Positions 1 to 9,134 of a stretch of 64,000 nt of DNA are shown piece after piece. This stretch comes from Rhodococcus qingshengii JCM 15477. Its GTDB lineage: Bacteria > Actinomycetota > Actinomycetes > Mycobacteriales > Mycobacteriaceae. The translations under genes and the position numbers were made by a program. The stretch covers positions 788,501-852,500 of the forward strand of contig NZ_CP096563.1 of NCBI RefSeq assembly GCF_023221595.1. The letters are read 5' to 3'. The stretch's first letter is position 1; each line of letters begins with the position of its first letter. The notes under the pieces were generated by a model. It was not told the origin of the DNA. It did no database searches and saw nothing but the letters and a program-made list of their open reading frames with translations.

Positions 1-762
1 TTCGGCGAGTAGCGCTGAGACCTGTCCGAGCAACGTGGTCAGGGAATCGAGCGCCCCGCTGATGTCTTCTCGCTGGGCGCTGAACGTGCGGGCGGTGACT
101 GTCACCGAGTTCGACAGGGAGTCGACCTTGGTCTGGTTGTCCGCGATCAACTGCACGAGGGTGTTCAGGTTCTTCACCAGTTCGGAGATGTCGGGACTTG
201 CACCCGCCAGTACCGAACTGGCCTGTGAGATGGACCGAACGGCATCGTTGAATGCTTGCCCGTTGCCGTCCAACGCGTGGGCGCCTTCTCCGATGAGGTC
301 ACCGATCCCGCCGCCGTCGGCGCCAGGGCCGAGCGCCACCGTCAATTCGTTCACCGATGCGGTGAGTTGGTCCCACGTCAGCGGGGAGTGAGTGCGTTCG
401 AGAGGGATCACCGCGCCGTCGGTGAGGAACTCACCGTCCTCGTAGCCGGGCCCGAGTTCGATCGTGCGGTCACTGATGACCGAGGGAGACAGGACCCAGG
501 CCTGCGCGTCGGCGGGTATACGTGTTCCGGATGGCAGGCTCAGCGCCACTCGTACCCGGGACCCTTCCGGCGTGACGCTCTCGACCCTCCCGCTGGGAAC
601 TCCCAGAATCGTCACTGTGTTCCCGGTGAAGATAGCGTCGGTCGAGGTGAATTCGGCGGTGAGAGTGAGTCTGTGTTCGTCACGCGTGACGAACAGGACG
701 GCACCGATCGCGCAGATCACAATCGCTGCCAGCACGGCGAGTTTCTTGACGGTCGTGGTCAT
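1..762 (-). CDS. mceD: MceD family protein (partial, runs off the left edge)
   Basis: Fourth Mce subunit of the operon; only the first 254 codons are in the window. The protein opens with a short cytoplasmic stretch and one hydrophobic segment (about residues 8-24), followed by the MCE/MlaD beta-barrel domain (roughly 30-115) and the start of the long helical region. Mce proteins are thought to form a hexameric tube that carries lipids across the cell envelope to the YrbE permease pair. The ATG overlaps the TGA of mceC, the same coupling seen at most junctions upstream. The D assignment rests on position (fourth after yrbEAB); mceE and mceF would be expected beyond the edge. The lipid carried cannot be read from the sequence. 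Confidence 0.9.
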   Translation of the reverse strand, partial: MTTTVKKLAVLAAIVICAIGAVLFVTRDEHRLTLTAEFTSTDAIFTGNTVTILGVPSGRVESVTPEGSRVRVALSLPSGTRIPADAQAWVLSPSVISDRTIELGPGYEDGEFLTDGAVIPLERTHSPLTWDQLTASVNELTVALGPGADGGGIGDLIGEGAHALDGNGQAFNDAVRSISQASSVLAGASPDISELVKNLNTLVQLIADNQTKVDSLSNSVTVTARTFSAQREDISGALDSLTTLLGQVSALLAE

Positions 763-1751
763 CGACACCCCTGAACGAGCCCGACGACGCACAACCAGTT
801 GTCCGGGATGAGGGTGGAGGGCGAGTTGAGGTCGAGCCAGTTGCCGTTACCGGTCGCGTTGGTGACGTAGCGGACGCTGGGGGCGAAGTTGTCGAGCAGT
901 GTGGTCAGTGATTGTTCGTTTTCGGACAGAACTCCCGTCACCACGTGGATGTCTCCCATGACCGAGTCGATCAAAGCCTGGTTGTCGCCCAGGAACTGGG
1001 CAAGTGTGGTGCTCAACTGATTCAGGTCTTGTACAAGCGCATTCAGCACATCTCGCCGGTCGGCGATCGTGGACATCACCAGATCCGCATTCCCCAGAAG
1101 GGTTTCCAGAGTGTCCTTCTGCTCGATCAGTGTTGCGGTCGTCTGCTGCGCTCCGGTGAGAAGGGAACGGAGCGCAACGTCGTTGTCGTTGACTACTCCG
1201 GAGAGTGCGTCGATTCCCTCGAGTGAGCGGCGAATGAGTTCGGGATCGTCCGGTGAGTTGTCGGACACCACGGTCAGCATGTTTCGCAGTTGTTGCAGAT
1301 CAAGGTTTTCCGACGTGGATTGTGCTCCTCGACCGAGATCGTCGAGAGTGAACGGAACGCTCGTGTTCTCGATGGGGATGGTCGAACCTGCGGGTAACGA
1401 GCGCGATCCGTTCGGAGTGACGTCGAGCGAGCGTCGGCCGAGCAGAGTCGAGATCTTGATGTCCGCACGGGAGTCTTCGCCGAGAGTGACGCCGTCGTCG
1501 AGTCGGAAGGTGACTTCAACCGAGTTGCCGCTGACCGCCAACGAGGTGACCACCCCGCTCGGGACTCCCGCGACGTTGACCGGATCGTCCTGCGTCAACC
1601 CGGTGGCGTTGGCAAAGACGGCGTGGTACTCGTTGGTCTTGACCTTCAAGATCAGTTGAGGGACAACGAGTGCGGCCAGAACCACACCGACTCCGACGAG
1701 GATGCAGATAATTCCGTTGCGGACCGGGTTCTTGACGGTGAGCCAGTTCAT
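759..1751 (-). CDS. mceC: MceC family protein
   Basis: Third Mce subunit, 330 residues. A single N-terminal membrane anchor (about residues 12-35) is followed by the MCE domain, with the family-like pattern NVAGVPSGVV, and then a long amphipathic helical region rich in leucine, asparagine and glutamine. The short C-terminal tail has two cysteines (WLCVVGLVQGCR). I chose the ATG at 1751 because it gives the ATGA overlap with mceB seen elsewhere in this operon; a GTG six bases upstream (1757) is an equally in-frame alternative. It acts at the cell envelope as part of an Mce lipid importer. Confidence 0.9.
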   Translation of the reverse strand: MNWLTVKNPVRNGIICILVGVGVVLAALVVPQLILKVKTNEYHAVFANATGLTQDDPVNVAGVPSGVVTSLAVSGNSVEVTFRLDDGVTLGEDSRADIKISTLLGRRSLDVTPNGSRSLPAGSTIPIENTSVPFTLDDLGRGAQSTSENLDLQQLRNMLTVVSDNSPDDPELIRRSLEGIDALSGVVNDNDVALRSLLTGAQQTTATLIEQKDTLETLLGNADLVMSTIADRRDVLNALVQDLNQLSTTLAQFLGDNQALIDSVMGDIHVVTGVLSENEQSLTTLLDNFAPSVRYVTNATGNGNWLDLNSPSTLIPDNWLCVVGLVQGCR

Positions 1752-2758
1752 CGGCACACCGCCGAACGCTCGGGGCCGCCGAGGGTCACCGATTGGTCCA
1801 GCGCGCTGAGCCGGAAGTTGCAGATGTAGATGTTCGCCCAGCTTCCGTAGCTCATCGCGATCCCCAACTGGGTGAACAGTTGATCGAAAGCGGTGATACC
1901 GGTCGCCAGCGACTCACGATTGTCGACGACGACGCGAGCCGACTGATCGATCGAAGTCAGCGCGCCAGCCAAGTCCGGTTCCACGCGCGTCACCAAGTCC
2001 TGAAGTGAAGAAGTCAGGGCGCCTGCGGAATCCACTGCGGCCGAGATCTGTTGGCGGTCCTGTGCCAAACCGCCGACCAGTGTGTCGAGCGTGTTGATCA
2101 TCTCGACGAAGTTGGGTCGATTCGTCGTGGTCACGGTAAGGACCCGGTCGAGGTTGTTCAGTAGTTGGTCCAAGATCGCGTCCCGGGACGTCAAGTTCTC
2201 GGTGACGGCAACAGTGCGCTCCAGCAGGCTTTCGATGGTGGAACCTTGTCCTTGGAATACCTGGACGACCTGTGCGGCAAGTTCGTTGACTTCTGCGGGG
2301 TCAAGTGCGTCGAACAGGGGACGGAATCCGCCGAGGATGTCGGTGAGGTCGATCGCCGGCTGAGTCTGTTCCACGGGAATTGTGGCCCCGGGGGAGAGGT
2401 AGTTGCCTGTTGCGCGTTCGGCCTGTCCGGGTTCGATCGAAATTGTTCGCGCTCCCAACAGGTCTGCGTACCTCACCACAGCGCGACCGTCGGACGGAAT
2501 ACGTTGTGCAGATTCGAGTTCGAAGCCGACGACGGCTTGGTTGTTCACCAACTCGACGCTGTCGACGCGCCCTACTCGCACCCCGGCGATCTGAACATCG
2601 CTGCCGGTGACCAGGCCGGAGGCATTGACGAAGACGGCCCGGTACTGCGAACTCGACCCGGAGACTGGGTTGATCAGGGTGCTCACCACAACCACGGTGG
2701 CGAGAATCGACAGTGCAGCAAACAGTCCGAACCTGATCAGAGATTTCTTCACGCTCAT
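1748..2758 (-). CDS. mceB: MceB family protein
   Basis: Second Mce subunit, 336 residues, with an N-terminal hydrophobic anchor (about residues 10-30), an MCE domain (about 38-120, including the pattern IAGVRVGRVDSVEL) and a long helical C-terminal region. The open frame continues about 80 codons upstream, but that part is arginine-rich and lies antisense-like over mceA. The ATG at 2758 overlaps the mceA stop as ATGA and begins with a normal Mce N-terminus, so it is taken as the start. It functions with the other Mce subunits and the YrbEA/B permease in envelope lipid transport. Confidence 0.9.
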   Translation of the reverse strand: MSVKKSLIRFGLFAALSILATVVVVSTLINPVSGSSSQYRAVFVNASGLVTGSDVQIAGVRVGRVDSVELVNNQAVVGFELESAQRIPSDGRAVVRYADLLGARTISIEPGQAERATGNYLSPGATIPVEQTQPAIDLTDILGGFRPLFDALDPAEVNELAAQVVQVFQGQGSTIESLLERTVAVTENLTSRDAILDQLLNNLDRVLTVTTTNRPNFVEMINTLDTLVGGLAQDRQQISAAVDSAGALTSSLQDLVTRVEPDLAGALTSIDQSARVVVDNRESLATGITAFDQLFTQLGIAMSYGSWANIYICNFRLSALDQSVTLGGPERSAVCR

Positions 2759-3939
2759 CCGCCCACCACCGTCGTGCCGCGAAATACCGGCCCCGCCACG
2801 AGAGTGTCCAAAGCTGTACCGCCCTGGGTGAGAGCCAAGATCAGGGACTGTTCGGCAGGGCTGCCGACCGGGCCGACGGTTCCGCCGAACGCGGTCGCGG
2901 CGGCAGGACAGTTGGGTCCGCGTGTTCCGTCGTACCGTGGGCAGTCGGTCTTTCCGTACGGATACAGATCTGTGACGGACAGCCGTAGATCGGTGCTGAG
3001 CCACGGACCATGCGCCAACGCGGGCGGGAGCTTGATCGTGAGATTGCGCAGGCCGTTGTAGAAGGTGGTGATGTGGTCCGGCCGCGAAGTGATTGCGCCG
3101 GTCAGGGAATCGGCGTCGTCGACCAAGGTGATCATGCGGTCGCGATTGTCACCGATCAGACTCGTGGCAGCAGCTCCCGTGCTGGTGCCGGCACGCAGAA
3201 GCCCCGCCAACCCGTCGGATTTCTCGACGACGGTCTTGGATGTGGTGATGGAGTTCTCGAATGCGGCGAGCATGTCCGGCGCACTCGTCGAGAGACTGTC
3301 GGCGAGGGTGGCTATGTCGTCGAGGTCGTCACCGAGTCCGTCGATGACGGGCTGCGCACCGACCAACGCTTGGTGGACTGAATCGAGCGATTCGCCGATC
3401 TGGTTTCCCTTGCCGCTCAACGCGTCCGAGACTGCCGTGAGTGCGACGTTGATGTCGGCGGGGTCGAGGGAAGAAACGAGCGAGTAGATCCGTGAGATCG
3501 ATTGGTAGAGCTGGACCGCGACTTCGGACTGATCGGATACCAATTCGGTACCCGGCACGAGAGCAGGACCACGCGAGAGTCCGTCAGGTTGAATCAAGTC
3601 TACGAAGAAGTCACCGAAGATGTTGCGGGGCATCAGTCGCACCTGACTTGTCGACGGTATGTCCTCGAACGCTCCCTCGTCGATCGCGAGTGAGACAGTC
3701 GAAGCGGTGGTGCCCGGCTCGATCTCGGCCACAGCGCCGACGACGACGCCGCGGTACTGTACCGAGGATCCGACTCGCAGCGCACCGGCACTGGCGGGGA
3801 CGACAGCACTGACCTGCGGTGTGGAACCGGTGGAGTCCGTACCTCTGCTGAACAAGAAGACGTAGGCGAGGATCAGGATGACCACGGCGAGTAAACCCCG
3901 CAGTGCCAGGGTGATTCGGCTGGAATTCGTGACGATCAT
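2755..3939 (-). CDS. mceA: MceA family protein
   Basis: First Mce subunit, 394 residues. The order is an N-terminal membrane anchor (about 8-30), an MCE domain with the pattern VQYRGVVVGAVAEIE, a helical barrel region, and a C-terminal tail with paired cysteines (YGKTDCPRYDG and RGPNCPAAA) that may form a disulfide outside the membrane. The ATG at 3939 overlaps the yrbEB stop as ATGA. A GTG/ATG start at 3975 would add 12 polar residues and overlap yrbEB by 40 bases, which is less likely. The gene sits directly behind the permease genes, the standard order in actinobacterial mce operons. Confidence 0.9.
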   Translation of the reverse strand: MIVTNSSRITLALRGLLAVVILILAYVFLFSRGTDSTGSTPQVSAVVPASAGALRVGSSVQYRGVVVGAVAEIEPGTTASTVSLAIDEGAFEDIPSTSQVRLMPRNIFGDFFVDLIQPDGLSRGPALVPGTELVSDQSEVAVQLYQSISRIYSLVSSLDPADINVALTAVSDALSGKGNQIGESLDSVHQALVGAQPVIDGLGDDLDDIATLADSLSTSAPDMLAAFENSITTSKTVVEKSDGLAGLLRAGTSTGAAATSLIGDNRDRMITLVDDADSLTGAITSRPDHITTFYNGLRNLTIKLPPALAHGPWLSTDLRLSVTDLYPYGKTDCPRYDGTRGPNCPAAATAFGGTVGPVGSPAEQSLILALTQGGTALDTLVAGPVFRGTTVVGG

Positions 3940-4781
3940 CCGGTCAGCCCGGGTACGTGAGGTTTGAGTCCCCACAGCGCAATGGTCATCGCGACGTCGG
4001 TGAATGCAAGGAAGACGATGCTGGTGCGCAACGCTCGTCCGGCGGCTCGTCCGACGCCTTCGGGTCCACCCGTCGCGGTGTAACCGTAGTAGCAGTGCAC
4101 GAGGGTCACGACGACCGCGAACACCATGACTTTTATCAAGGACAACCAGATGTCGTTGGGAGAGAGGAAAAGACTGAAGTAGTAGCCGTACGTTCCCTCC
4201 GACTGGCCTTTGACCCGGATCACCGCAAGCGCCGTTGCCATGTACGAAGCAAACAGGCCGACCAGGTACAGCGGGACCACCGCGATGAGCGCCGCGATCA
4301 TTCGGGTGGTGACCAGGTACCGCAGCGAGGGAATCGCCATGACTTCGAGCGCGTCGATTTCCTCGGAGATCCGCATCGCTCCGAGCTGCGCGGTGAATCC
4401 GGTTCCGACCTTGGCTGCCAGGGTGATTGCGGCAACGAGTGGTGCCACCTCGCGAGTATTCGCGATGGCGGACATCACGCCGGACAGCGGTGCGAGGCCG
4501 ACGAGGTTGAGTCCGCGGTAGCCCTCGAGTCCGATCTGGGAACCGGCGAAGAACGAGATCGCGAAGATCACGACGACGCTGCCGCCTCCGGCGAGCAGGG
4601 TGCCCGAACCGAATGCCACCTGGGCGACGAGACGGGCGACTTCACGCCAATAGCGCTTGAGGGTTGCGGGAATCGAGGTGATGACACGCGCGTGGAACGT
4701 GAACTGATCGCCGAGTCGACTCAGGCCGTCGACGGTCCGCGAACTGACCCGCTTGGCACGAATTGCGATGGGCAGGTGCAT
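3936..4781 (-). CDS. yrbEB: YrbEB / MlaE-type ABC permease subunit
   Basis: Integral membrane permease of the MlaE family, 281 residues, paired with YrbEA to form the transmembrane core of the Mce lipid importer. Five or so hydrophobic segments surround the family's cytoplasmic coupling region, visible as EEIDALEVMAIPSLRYLV (about residues 140-157). The frame stays open for some 220 codons upstream, but that extension is basic and disordered and is antisense over yrbEA. The ATG at 4781 shares one base with the yrbEA stop (TGATG), so it is taken as the real start. The matching ATPase (MceG/Mkl type) is not in this window. Confidence 0.93.
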   Translation of the reverse strand: MHLPIAIRAKRVSSRTVDGLSRLGDQFTFHARVITSIPATLKRYWREVARLVAQVAFGSGTLLAGGGSVVVIFAISFFAGSQIGLEGYRGLNLVGLAPLSGVMSAIANTREVAPLVAAITLAAKVGTGFTAQLGAMRISEEIDALEVMAIPSLRYLVTTRMIAALIAVVPLYLVGLFASYMATALAVIRVKGQSEGTYGYYFSLFLSPNDIWLSLIKVMVFAVVVTLVHCYYGYTATGGPEGVGRAAGRALRTSIVFLAFTDVAMTIALWGLKPHVPGLTG

Positions 4782-5635
4782 CAATAGGCACCTTTCACCG
4801 AGACGAACAGTGGGTAGAACTGAGTAATTGCGAGGTTGGCGACAAACACGAGGACAAACGAGAGCACGACGGTCTCGTTGACTGCGTCGCCGACGCCTTG
4901 AGCTCCGCGCTTGACGGTCAGGCCCTTGTAGCAGGCCACGATTCCCGAGATGAGAGCAAAGGCAACGGCTTTGATGCCGGAGACGACGAAGTCGCTGGGT
5001 TGACTGAATTGAACGAGATTGCGCAGGAAACTCTGTGCGTTGCCGTCGAGTATCAGGACGTGAACGAAGAGGCTTGCGCCCAAACCGATTACGAGAACTA
5101 TCGAGTTCAGTAGGAGGCAGACGACGGCAATGGCGATCATCCGGGGTACGACCAGGCGTTCGAGCACGGGTAGACCGAGCACTTCGAGTGCATCGATTTC
5201 CTCGCGTATCGTTCGCGCTCCCAAATCTGCGCAGATTGCGGAACCGCCGACACCGGCGATGATCAGGGCGCACACCAGGGGGCCGGCCTGTCCGATGATG
5301 AGGAACGCGACGACGGCACCGCTGTACGCACCCGCGCCGATTTGATCTGCGAGCGCACCGATCTGCAGTGCTACCCCGACACCGAGGGGAATCATCACCA
5401 GAGCGGATGCGACCGAGGTGACGTTGGCGAGAAACCACATCTGGTCGAGCGCCTCACGCCAGGCGAGGCGCTTGTGTCGAAGAGATGTGAACGCCGCAAC
5501 GCACACGCGAACGGTGAAGGTGAAGAGCAGTCCGATCTCGGAGAGCAGGTTCGAGAACATGTTCGTCTTGGCGGGGGAGACAGCAGTTGTTTCCCCGGTT
5601 GTTCCATTCCCGGTCGTCGTAGCTTCGGTGCTCAC
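4781..5635 (-). CDS. yrbEA: YrbEA / MlaE-type ABC permease subunit
   Basis: First gene of the mce operon, 284 residues, MlaE permease family. A threonine- and glycine-rich N-terminal tail (about 25 residues) precedes the hydrophobic segments. The coupling motif EEIDALEVLGLPVLERLV is close to that of YrbEB, as expected for paralogous halves of one permease. The start is GTG at 5635 with a G-rich Shine-Dalgarno (GAGAGGGGG) a few bases upstream. The 228-bp gap to the divergent carbonic anhydrase gene must hold the operon promoter. I see no KstR palindrome there, so nothing in the sequence ties this mce copy to the sterol regulon. Confidence 0.93.
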   Translation of the reverse strand: MSTEATTTGNGTTGETTAVSPAKTNMFSNLLSEIGLLFTFTVRVCVAAFTSLRHKRLAWREALDQMWFLANVTSVASALVMIPLGVGVALQIGALADQIGAGAYSGAVVAFLIIGQAGPLVCALIIAGVGGSAICADLGARTIREEIDALEVLGLPVLERLVVPRMIAIAVVCLLLNSIVLVIGLGASLFVHVLILDGNAQSFLRNLVQFSQPSDFVVSGIKAVAFALISGIVACYKGLTVKRGAQGVGDAVNETVVLSFVLVFVANLAITQFYPLFVSVKGAY

Positions 5636-5863
5636 GCCATCCCCCTCTCCGGCCGAATCGTTCTGGTCGGGTTTCTTCGATCACACTCGGGAGCTCGAAG
5701 TGCTCCAGGTCACGTTCGGAGACGGTATCAGGAAACTGACTCTGAAGTAAGTTCCATTTCGGCCACTTCATCACCGGGCGCGAATGTCGACGCGGAACTT
5801 TCGTTTGCGTCCACGCAACCTTCCCGGCGAGAGCCCGAAATGCGGCGGGTGCACAATGAGTGA

Positions 5864-6502
5864 ATGCCACGATCAAGCCCCATTTCCGCTTGGAAGTCCC
5901 TTCGCGAAGGCAACGAGCGATTTGTCAACGACGCGTCCATTCACCCCAGCCAGGGAATCGCGGACCGCGCGAAACTCGTCGATGGGCAGCACCCCACAGC
6001 GGTGCTGTTCGGTTGCGGTGATTCGCGCGTAGCCGCCGAGATCATCTTCGACCAGGGTCTCGGCGACATGTTCGTCGTGCGCACTGCAGGTCACGTGCTC
6101 GACGATTCGGTGCTCGGTTCCATCGAGTACGCGGTTCACGTGCTCAACGTGCCGCTCATCGTCGTCCTCGGGCACGACGGTTGCGGTGCCGTGAAGGCAA
6201 CGCTCGACGCCCTGGACAAGGGCGCAGTTCCCGACGGATTCATCCGCAGTGTGGTCGAGCGTGTTGCTCCGTCCATCCTGATGGGCCGCAACGAGGGCTT
6301 GTCCACCGTGGACGAACTCGAAGGCCGTCACGTCGTGGAGACCGGCTCGCTGATCATGCAGAGGTCCCGGATCATCGCCGACAAGGTGGACAAGGGTGCG
6401 TGCGCGATCGTCGGCGTCACGTACACGTTGTCCGACGGTCACATGCGAGTTCAGGGCGCGGTCGGCGACATCGGCGAGAGCGTCGAGACCGTCGAGGGTT
6501 AG
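5864..6502 (+). CDS. canB: beta-class carbonic anhydrase
   Basis: Cytoplasmic zinc enzyme interconverting carbon dioxide and bicarbonate, 212 residues. The zinc ligands and catalytic dyad of the beta class are all present: Cys51, Asp53 and Arg55 in the pattern FGCGDSR, and His104 and Cys107 in LGHDGCGAV. Length and neighbourhood match M. tuberculosis Rv3588c (CanB), which also sits close to disA and radA. The gene is divergent from the mce operon and followed 67 bp downstream by a membrane-anchored protein gene on the same strand. Confidence 0.95.
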   Translation: MPRSSPISAWKSLREGNERFVNDASIHPSQGIADRAKLVDGQHPTAVLFGCGDSRVAAEIIFDQGLGDMFVVRTAGHVLDDSVLGSIEYAVHVLNVPLIVVLGHDGCGAVKATLDALDKGAVPDGFIRSVVERVAPSILMGRNEGLSTVDELEGRHVVETGSLIMQRSRIIADKVDKGACAIVGVTYTLSDGHMRVQGAVGDIGESVETVEG

Positions 6503-6569
6503 ATCTTCCGGGGCAGTGGTACCTGGCAGCAGACAATGGGTACCGACACGCCGCCTCAGCTGACGGTTA

Positions 6570-7343
6570 GTGGACCCTGCGCCAACTACCGTTGAGTCCG
6601 TGTTGGAACCTAATGGACCACTGCCCCCCGAGATCTACTGGCGTCGCCGGGCGCTGGCCATTGGTGCCGCCGTCATTGCACTGGCGTTGATCATCTGGGC
6701 GGCGTCCGCCCTCTTCGGCGGTGGAAGTGATACCCCGGAGGCCGATTCGGCCGCTGCGAGTTCCTCGCTGACGACGGACGTCTCCTTCACCCCCAACCCT
6801 TCCGGTTCCAACGCGCCGGAGGGTGGCGGTGGCTCGGGTGGCGGCGCTGCCGGTGGATCAGGTGGCTCGGGCACGCAGGCTTCGGGATCGTCTTCGTCTT
6901 CTTCCTCTTCGTCGACCACCGGGGCTCCGGTCCCGGCCGGTCAGTGCGCCGACTCGTCGCTGGCAGTCAAGGCCACCGCAGACAAGGCGACCTTCGCTCC
7001 CGGCGAAGAGCCGTCGTTCACGATCGTCATCACCAACATCGGTTCGGCACCCTGTGATCGAGATCTGGCGGGCGGCCTTCAGCAGGTGCTCGTCTACAGC
7101 ATCGACGGCAAGACCCGGTTGTGGTCCAACGTCGACTGCTACCCACAGCCCGCAGCCGACGTACGCAATCTCGCGCCCGGCGAGCAAGCTGCGTTCAAGG
7201 TCGCCTGGTCGGCCACGACGTCGACCCCCGAGTGCGCGACCGCGCAGAACCCCGAGCGCAATCCGGTGGGCGCAGGCGCTTACACGGTTGTCGGGCAGCT
7301 CGGTGCACTGCGAAGCTCCCCGGAGCCGTTCAACATCGCATGA
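6570..7343 (+). CDS. membrane-anchored protein, Rv3587c-like
   Basis: A 257-residue protein of unknown function. A short cytoplasmic N-terminus ending in RRRA is followed by one membrane segment (about 28-48), then a 70-residue Gly/Ser/Thr-rich linker with runs of serine, then an extracytoplasmic domain (about 125-257) with four cysteines that could pair. The domain resembles an immunoglobulin-like fold (APGEEPSFTIVITNIGSAPC). It occupies the position of Rv3587c beside canB and disA. The start is GTG 6570; a GTG at about 6600 is also possible. The gene converges on disA with a 25-bp gap. Confidence 0.75.
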   Translation: MDPAPTTVESVLEPNGPLPPEIYWRRRALAIGAAVIALALIIWAASALFGGGSDTPEADSAAASSSLTTDVSFTPNPSGSNAPEGGGGSGGGAAGGSGGSGTQASGSSSSSSSSSTTGAPVPAGQCADSSLAVKATADKATFAPGEEPSFTIVITNIGSAPCDRDLAGGLQQVLVYSIDGKTRLWSNVDCYPQPAADVRNLAPGEQAAFKVAWSATTSTPECATAQNPERNPVGAGAYTVVGQLGALRSSPEPFNIA

Positions 7344-7368
7344 GCGCGGGCAAGCCTGAACAGGCCCG

Positions 7369-8466
7369 CTAGTTGAAGGATCCGGTGATCGACGTTTCCG
7401 CGAGCCGGGAAAGTCCCTCACGGATGTGACGGGCCCACAGCCCGCCGATGCCCTCGACCGACTGCAGATCGGCAGCCGTAGCGGCCAGCAGCGACTGGAG
7501 AGTGCCGAAGGATCCGACCAACCGGTGGATCTGATGGAACTGCAATCGAGGTACACGCATCAGCACGCGATATCCGCGAGGAGTCATCGGAGTGTCGAGG
7601 GCTTCGATCGTGCCCGGATAACCGAGAACACGCGCAAGAGTCGTGAGATCGAGTAGATCGGCGTCGGTGACGCGATCGAGTGCGACGAGGACGTTGTCCA
7701 TCGCCGCGGTGCCGATGGGTTCGGGACCGGCAAGATAGTCCCGAACGATGAGTTGACGTGCAATGTCGTTGTCGCCGACCAGTTCTTCGAGCTGCAGTGC
7801 CAACTGGCGACCGTCGGTGCCGAGTTCGAGGACATCCTGTTCGATTTCGATCGACACGCGGCGAACCATTTCGAGGCGCTGTACGACGGTCAACGCGTCG
7901 CGCAGAGTCACGAAATCCTCGATCTCGACGACCGACAGTTGCCGTGTCACTTCGTCGAGTCGCGCTTTGTATCGTTCGAGCGTCGCGACGGCCTGGTTGG
8001 CGCGCGAAAGTATGGTGGCCGAGCCGTCGATGACGTGCCGAATGCCGCCGACGTACACACTGACGATCGACATCGACTGACTGACCGAGACCACGGGATA
8101 GCCGGTCTGAATTGCCGTGCGCTCGGCAGCGCGGTGCCTCGTGCCGGATTCGACGGTGGGAATCTTGTGATCGGGAACCAGCTGGACGTTGGCACGCACG
8201 ATGCGTGTGCCGTCCGTCGAGAGGACAACCGCGCCGTCCATCTTCGACAGCTCGCGCAATCGGGTCGGTGCGAACTCCACGTCGAGGTTGAATCCGCCGT
8301 CACACAGCGCTTCCATTTCCTCGTCGTATCCGAGGACGATCAGCGCGCCGGTACGGCCGCGCAGAATTCGTTCGAGCCCGTCTCGCAAAGCGGTACCCGG
8401 CGCCAACCTGGCGATGGTCTCTCGCAATGCCGACGACGACTGTGTGTCCGCCATCGCACTGATCAT
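7369..8466 (-). CDS. disA: DNA integrity scanning diadenylate cyclase DisA
   Basis: Makes the second messenger c-di-AMP from two ATP and couples this to DNA surveillance. The 365-residue protein has an N-terminal DAC domain with the two catalytic signatures, DGA (77-79) and RHR (110-112, in [10 protein letters not shown]), then a helical linker and a C-terminal helix-hairpin-helix DNA-binding region ([19 protein letters not shown]). I chose ATG 8466 (MISAMADT) because a good Shine-Dalgarno, AGGGAG, lies seven bases upstream; ATG 8454 is possible. Synteny with radA matches mycobacteria, although here a thioesterase gene sits between them on the other strand. Confidence 0.96.
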   Translation of the reverse strand: MISAMADTQSSSALRETIARLAPGTALRDGLERILRGRTGALIVLGYDEEMEALCDGGFNLDVEFAPTRLRELSKMDGAVVLSTDGTRIVRANVQLVPDHKIPTVESGTRHRAAERTAIQTGYPVVSVSQSMSIVSVYVGGIRHVIDGSATILSRANQAVATLERYKARLDEVTRQLSVVEIEDFVTLRDALTVVQRLEMVRRVSIEIEQDVLELGTDGRQLALQLEELVGDNDIARQLIVRDYLAGPEPIGTAAMDNVLVALDRVTDADLLDLTTLARVLGYPGTIEALDTPMTPRGYRVLMRVPRLQFHQIHRLVGSFGTLQSLLAATAADLQSVEGIGGLWARHIREGLSRLAETSITGSFN

Positions 8467-8550
8467 TGAGAAACTCCCTGCTGAGGTCGATGTCACTTCG
8501 GTCGGGTCCGATGCCTGCGCCGGACGGATCCCCGTTTAGATTACCTATCC

Positions 8551-9111
8551 ATGAGTAGTACCTGGACCCTGCCTGATGACCTGACTGTCCCGGAGCCGGT
8601 CGAATTCTTTCCGGCCGCCGGCGAGAAGCTGCCTCAGCACTGGTCGAAATGCTTCGGCTGCGGCGACGACCAGCCTGCGGGAATGGCGATGAGTTTCAGG
8701 GCTGGTAACGGACTGGAAGTGACCGGTCGTCTGGAGGTCGCCAAGAAGTATCAGGGCGGTCCAGGTGTCATTCACGGCGGCATTCTGTCGACGGCATTCG
8801 ACGAGGCTCAAGGTATGGCATGTATGGCTCTCGGCTCGCCGGTGGTGACCGGGCACCTCGAGATCGACTTCGCCCGGCCGATCCCGTTGGGATCGGTGCT
8901 CGAATTCCGGGCTCGCATCGACGGTGTTGTACGCCGCAAGGTCTACACCAGTGCAGAAGCGGTGATCGTCGAAGGTCCGACAGCGGATCCGGACACGGTG
9001 GTGGGAACCTCCCGCGGACTGTTTCTGACCATCACCTCGGAACACTTCGCCAAGACCAAGGAGTTCGTGGACGGCGAACCGACGTCCCCGTTCGGCACCT
9101 CGTCGGTCTGA
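8551..9111 (+). CDS. PaaI/THEM4-like hotdog-fold thioesterase
   Basis: A 186-residue hotdog protein likely to hydrolyse an acyl-CoA thioester. The family pattern GGPGVIHGGILSTAFDEAQG (about residues 69-88) holds the HGG motif and an acidic residue on the central helix. A CFGCGDDQPAGM stretch (about 32-43) is typical of THEM4-like members. No signal peptide or membrane segment is visible, so it should be cytoplasmic. It stands alone, divergent from disA by 84 bp and convergent with radA by 23 bp. The substrate is unknown. Confidence 0.85.
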   Translation: MSSTWTLPDDLTVPEPVEFFPAAGEKLPQHWSKCFGCGDDQPAGMAMSFRAGNGLEVTGRLEVAKKYQGGPGVIHGGILSTAFDEAQGMACMALGSPVVTGHLEIDFARPIPLGSVLEFRARIDGVVRRKVYTSAEAVIVEGPTADPDTVVGTSRGLFLTITSEHFAKTKEFVDGEPTSPFGTSSV

Positions 9112-9134
9112 CGAGGTAGTCGGCCGAACGACGA

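Noticed and set aside
4782..5438. N-terminal extension of yrbEB by about 220 codons
   Set aside because: Basic, low-complexity and antisense to yrbEA; the family N-terminus starts at 4781 with a TGATG overlap.
5636..5863. KstR operator in front of the mce operon
   Set aside because: No GAAC-N2-GTTC-type palindrome is visible in the interval.
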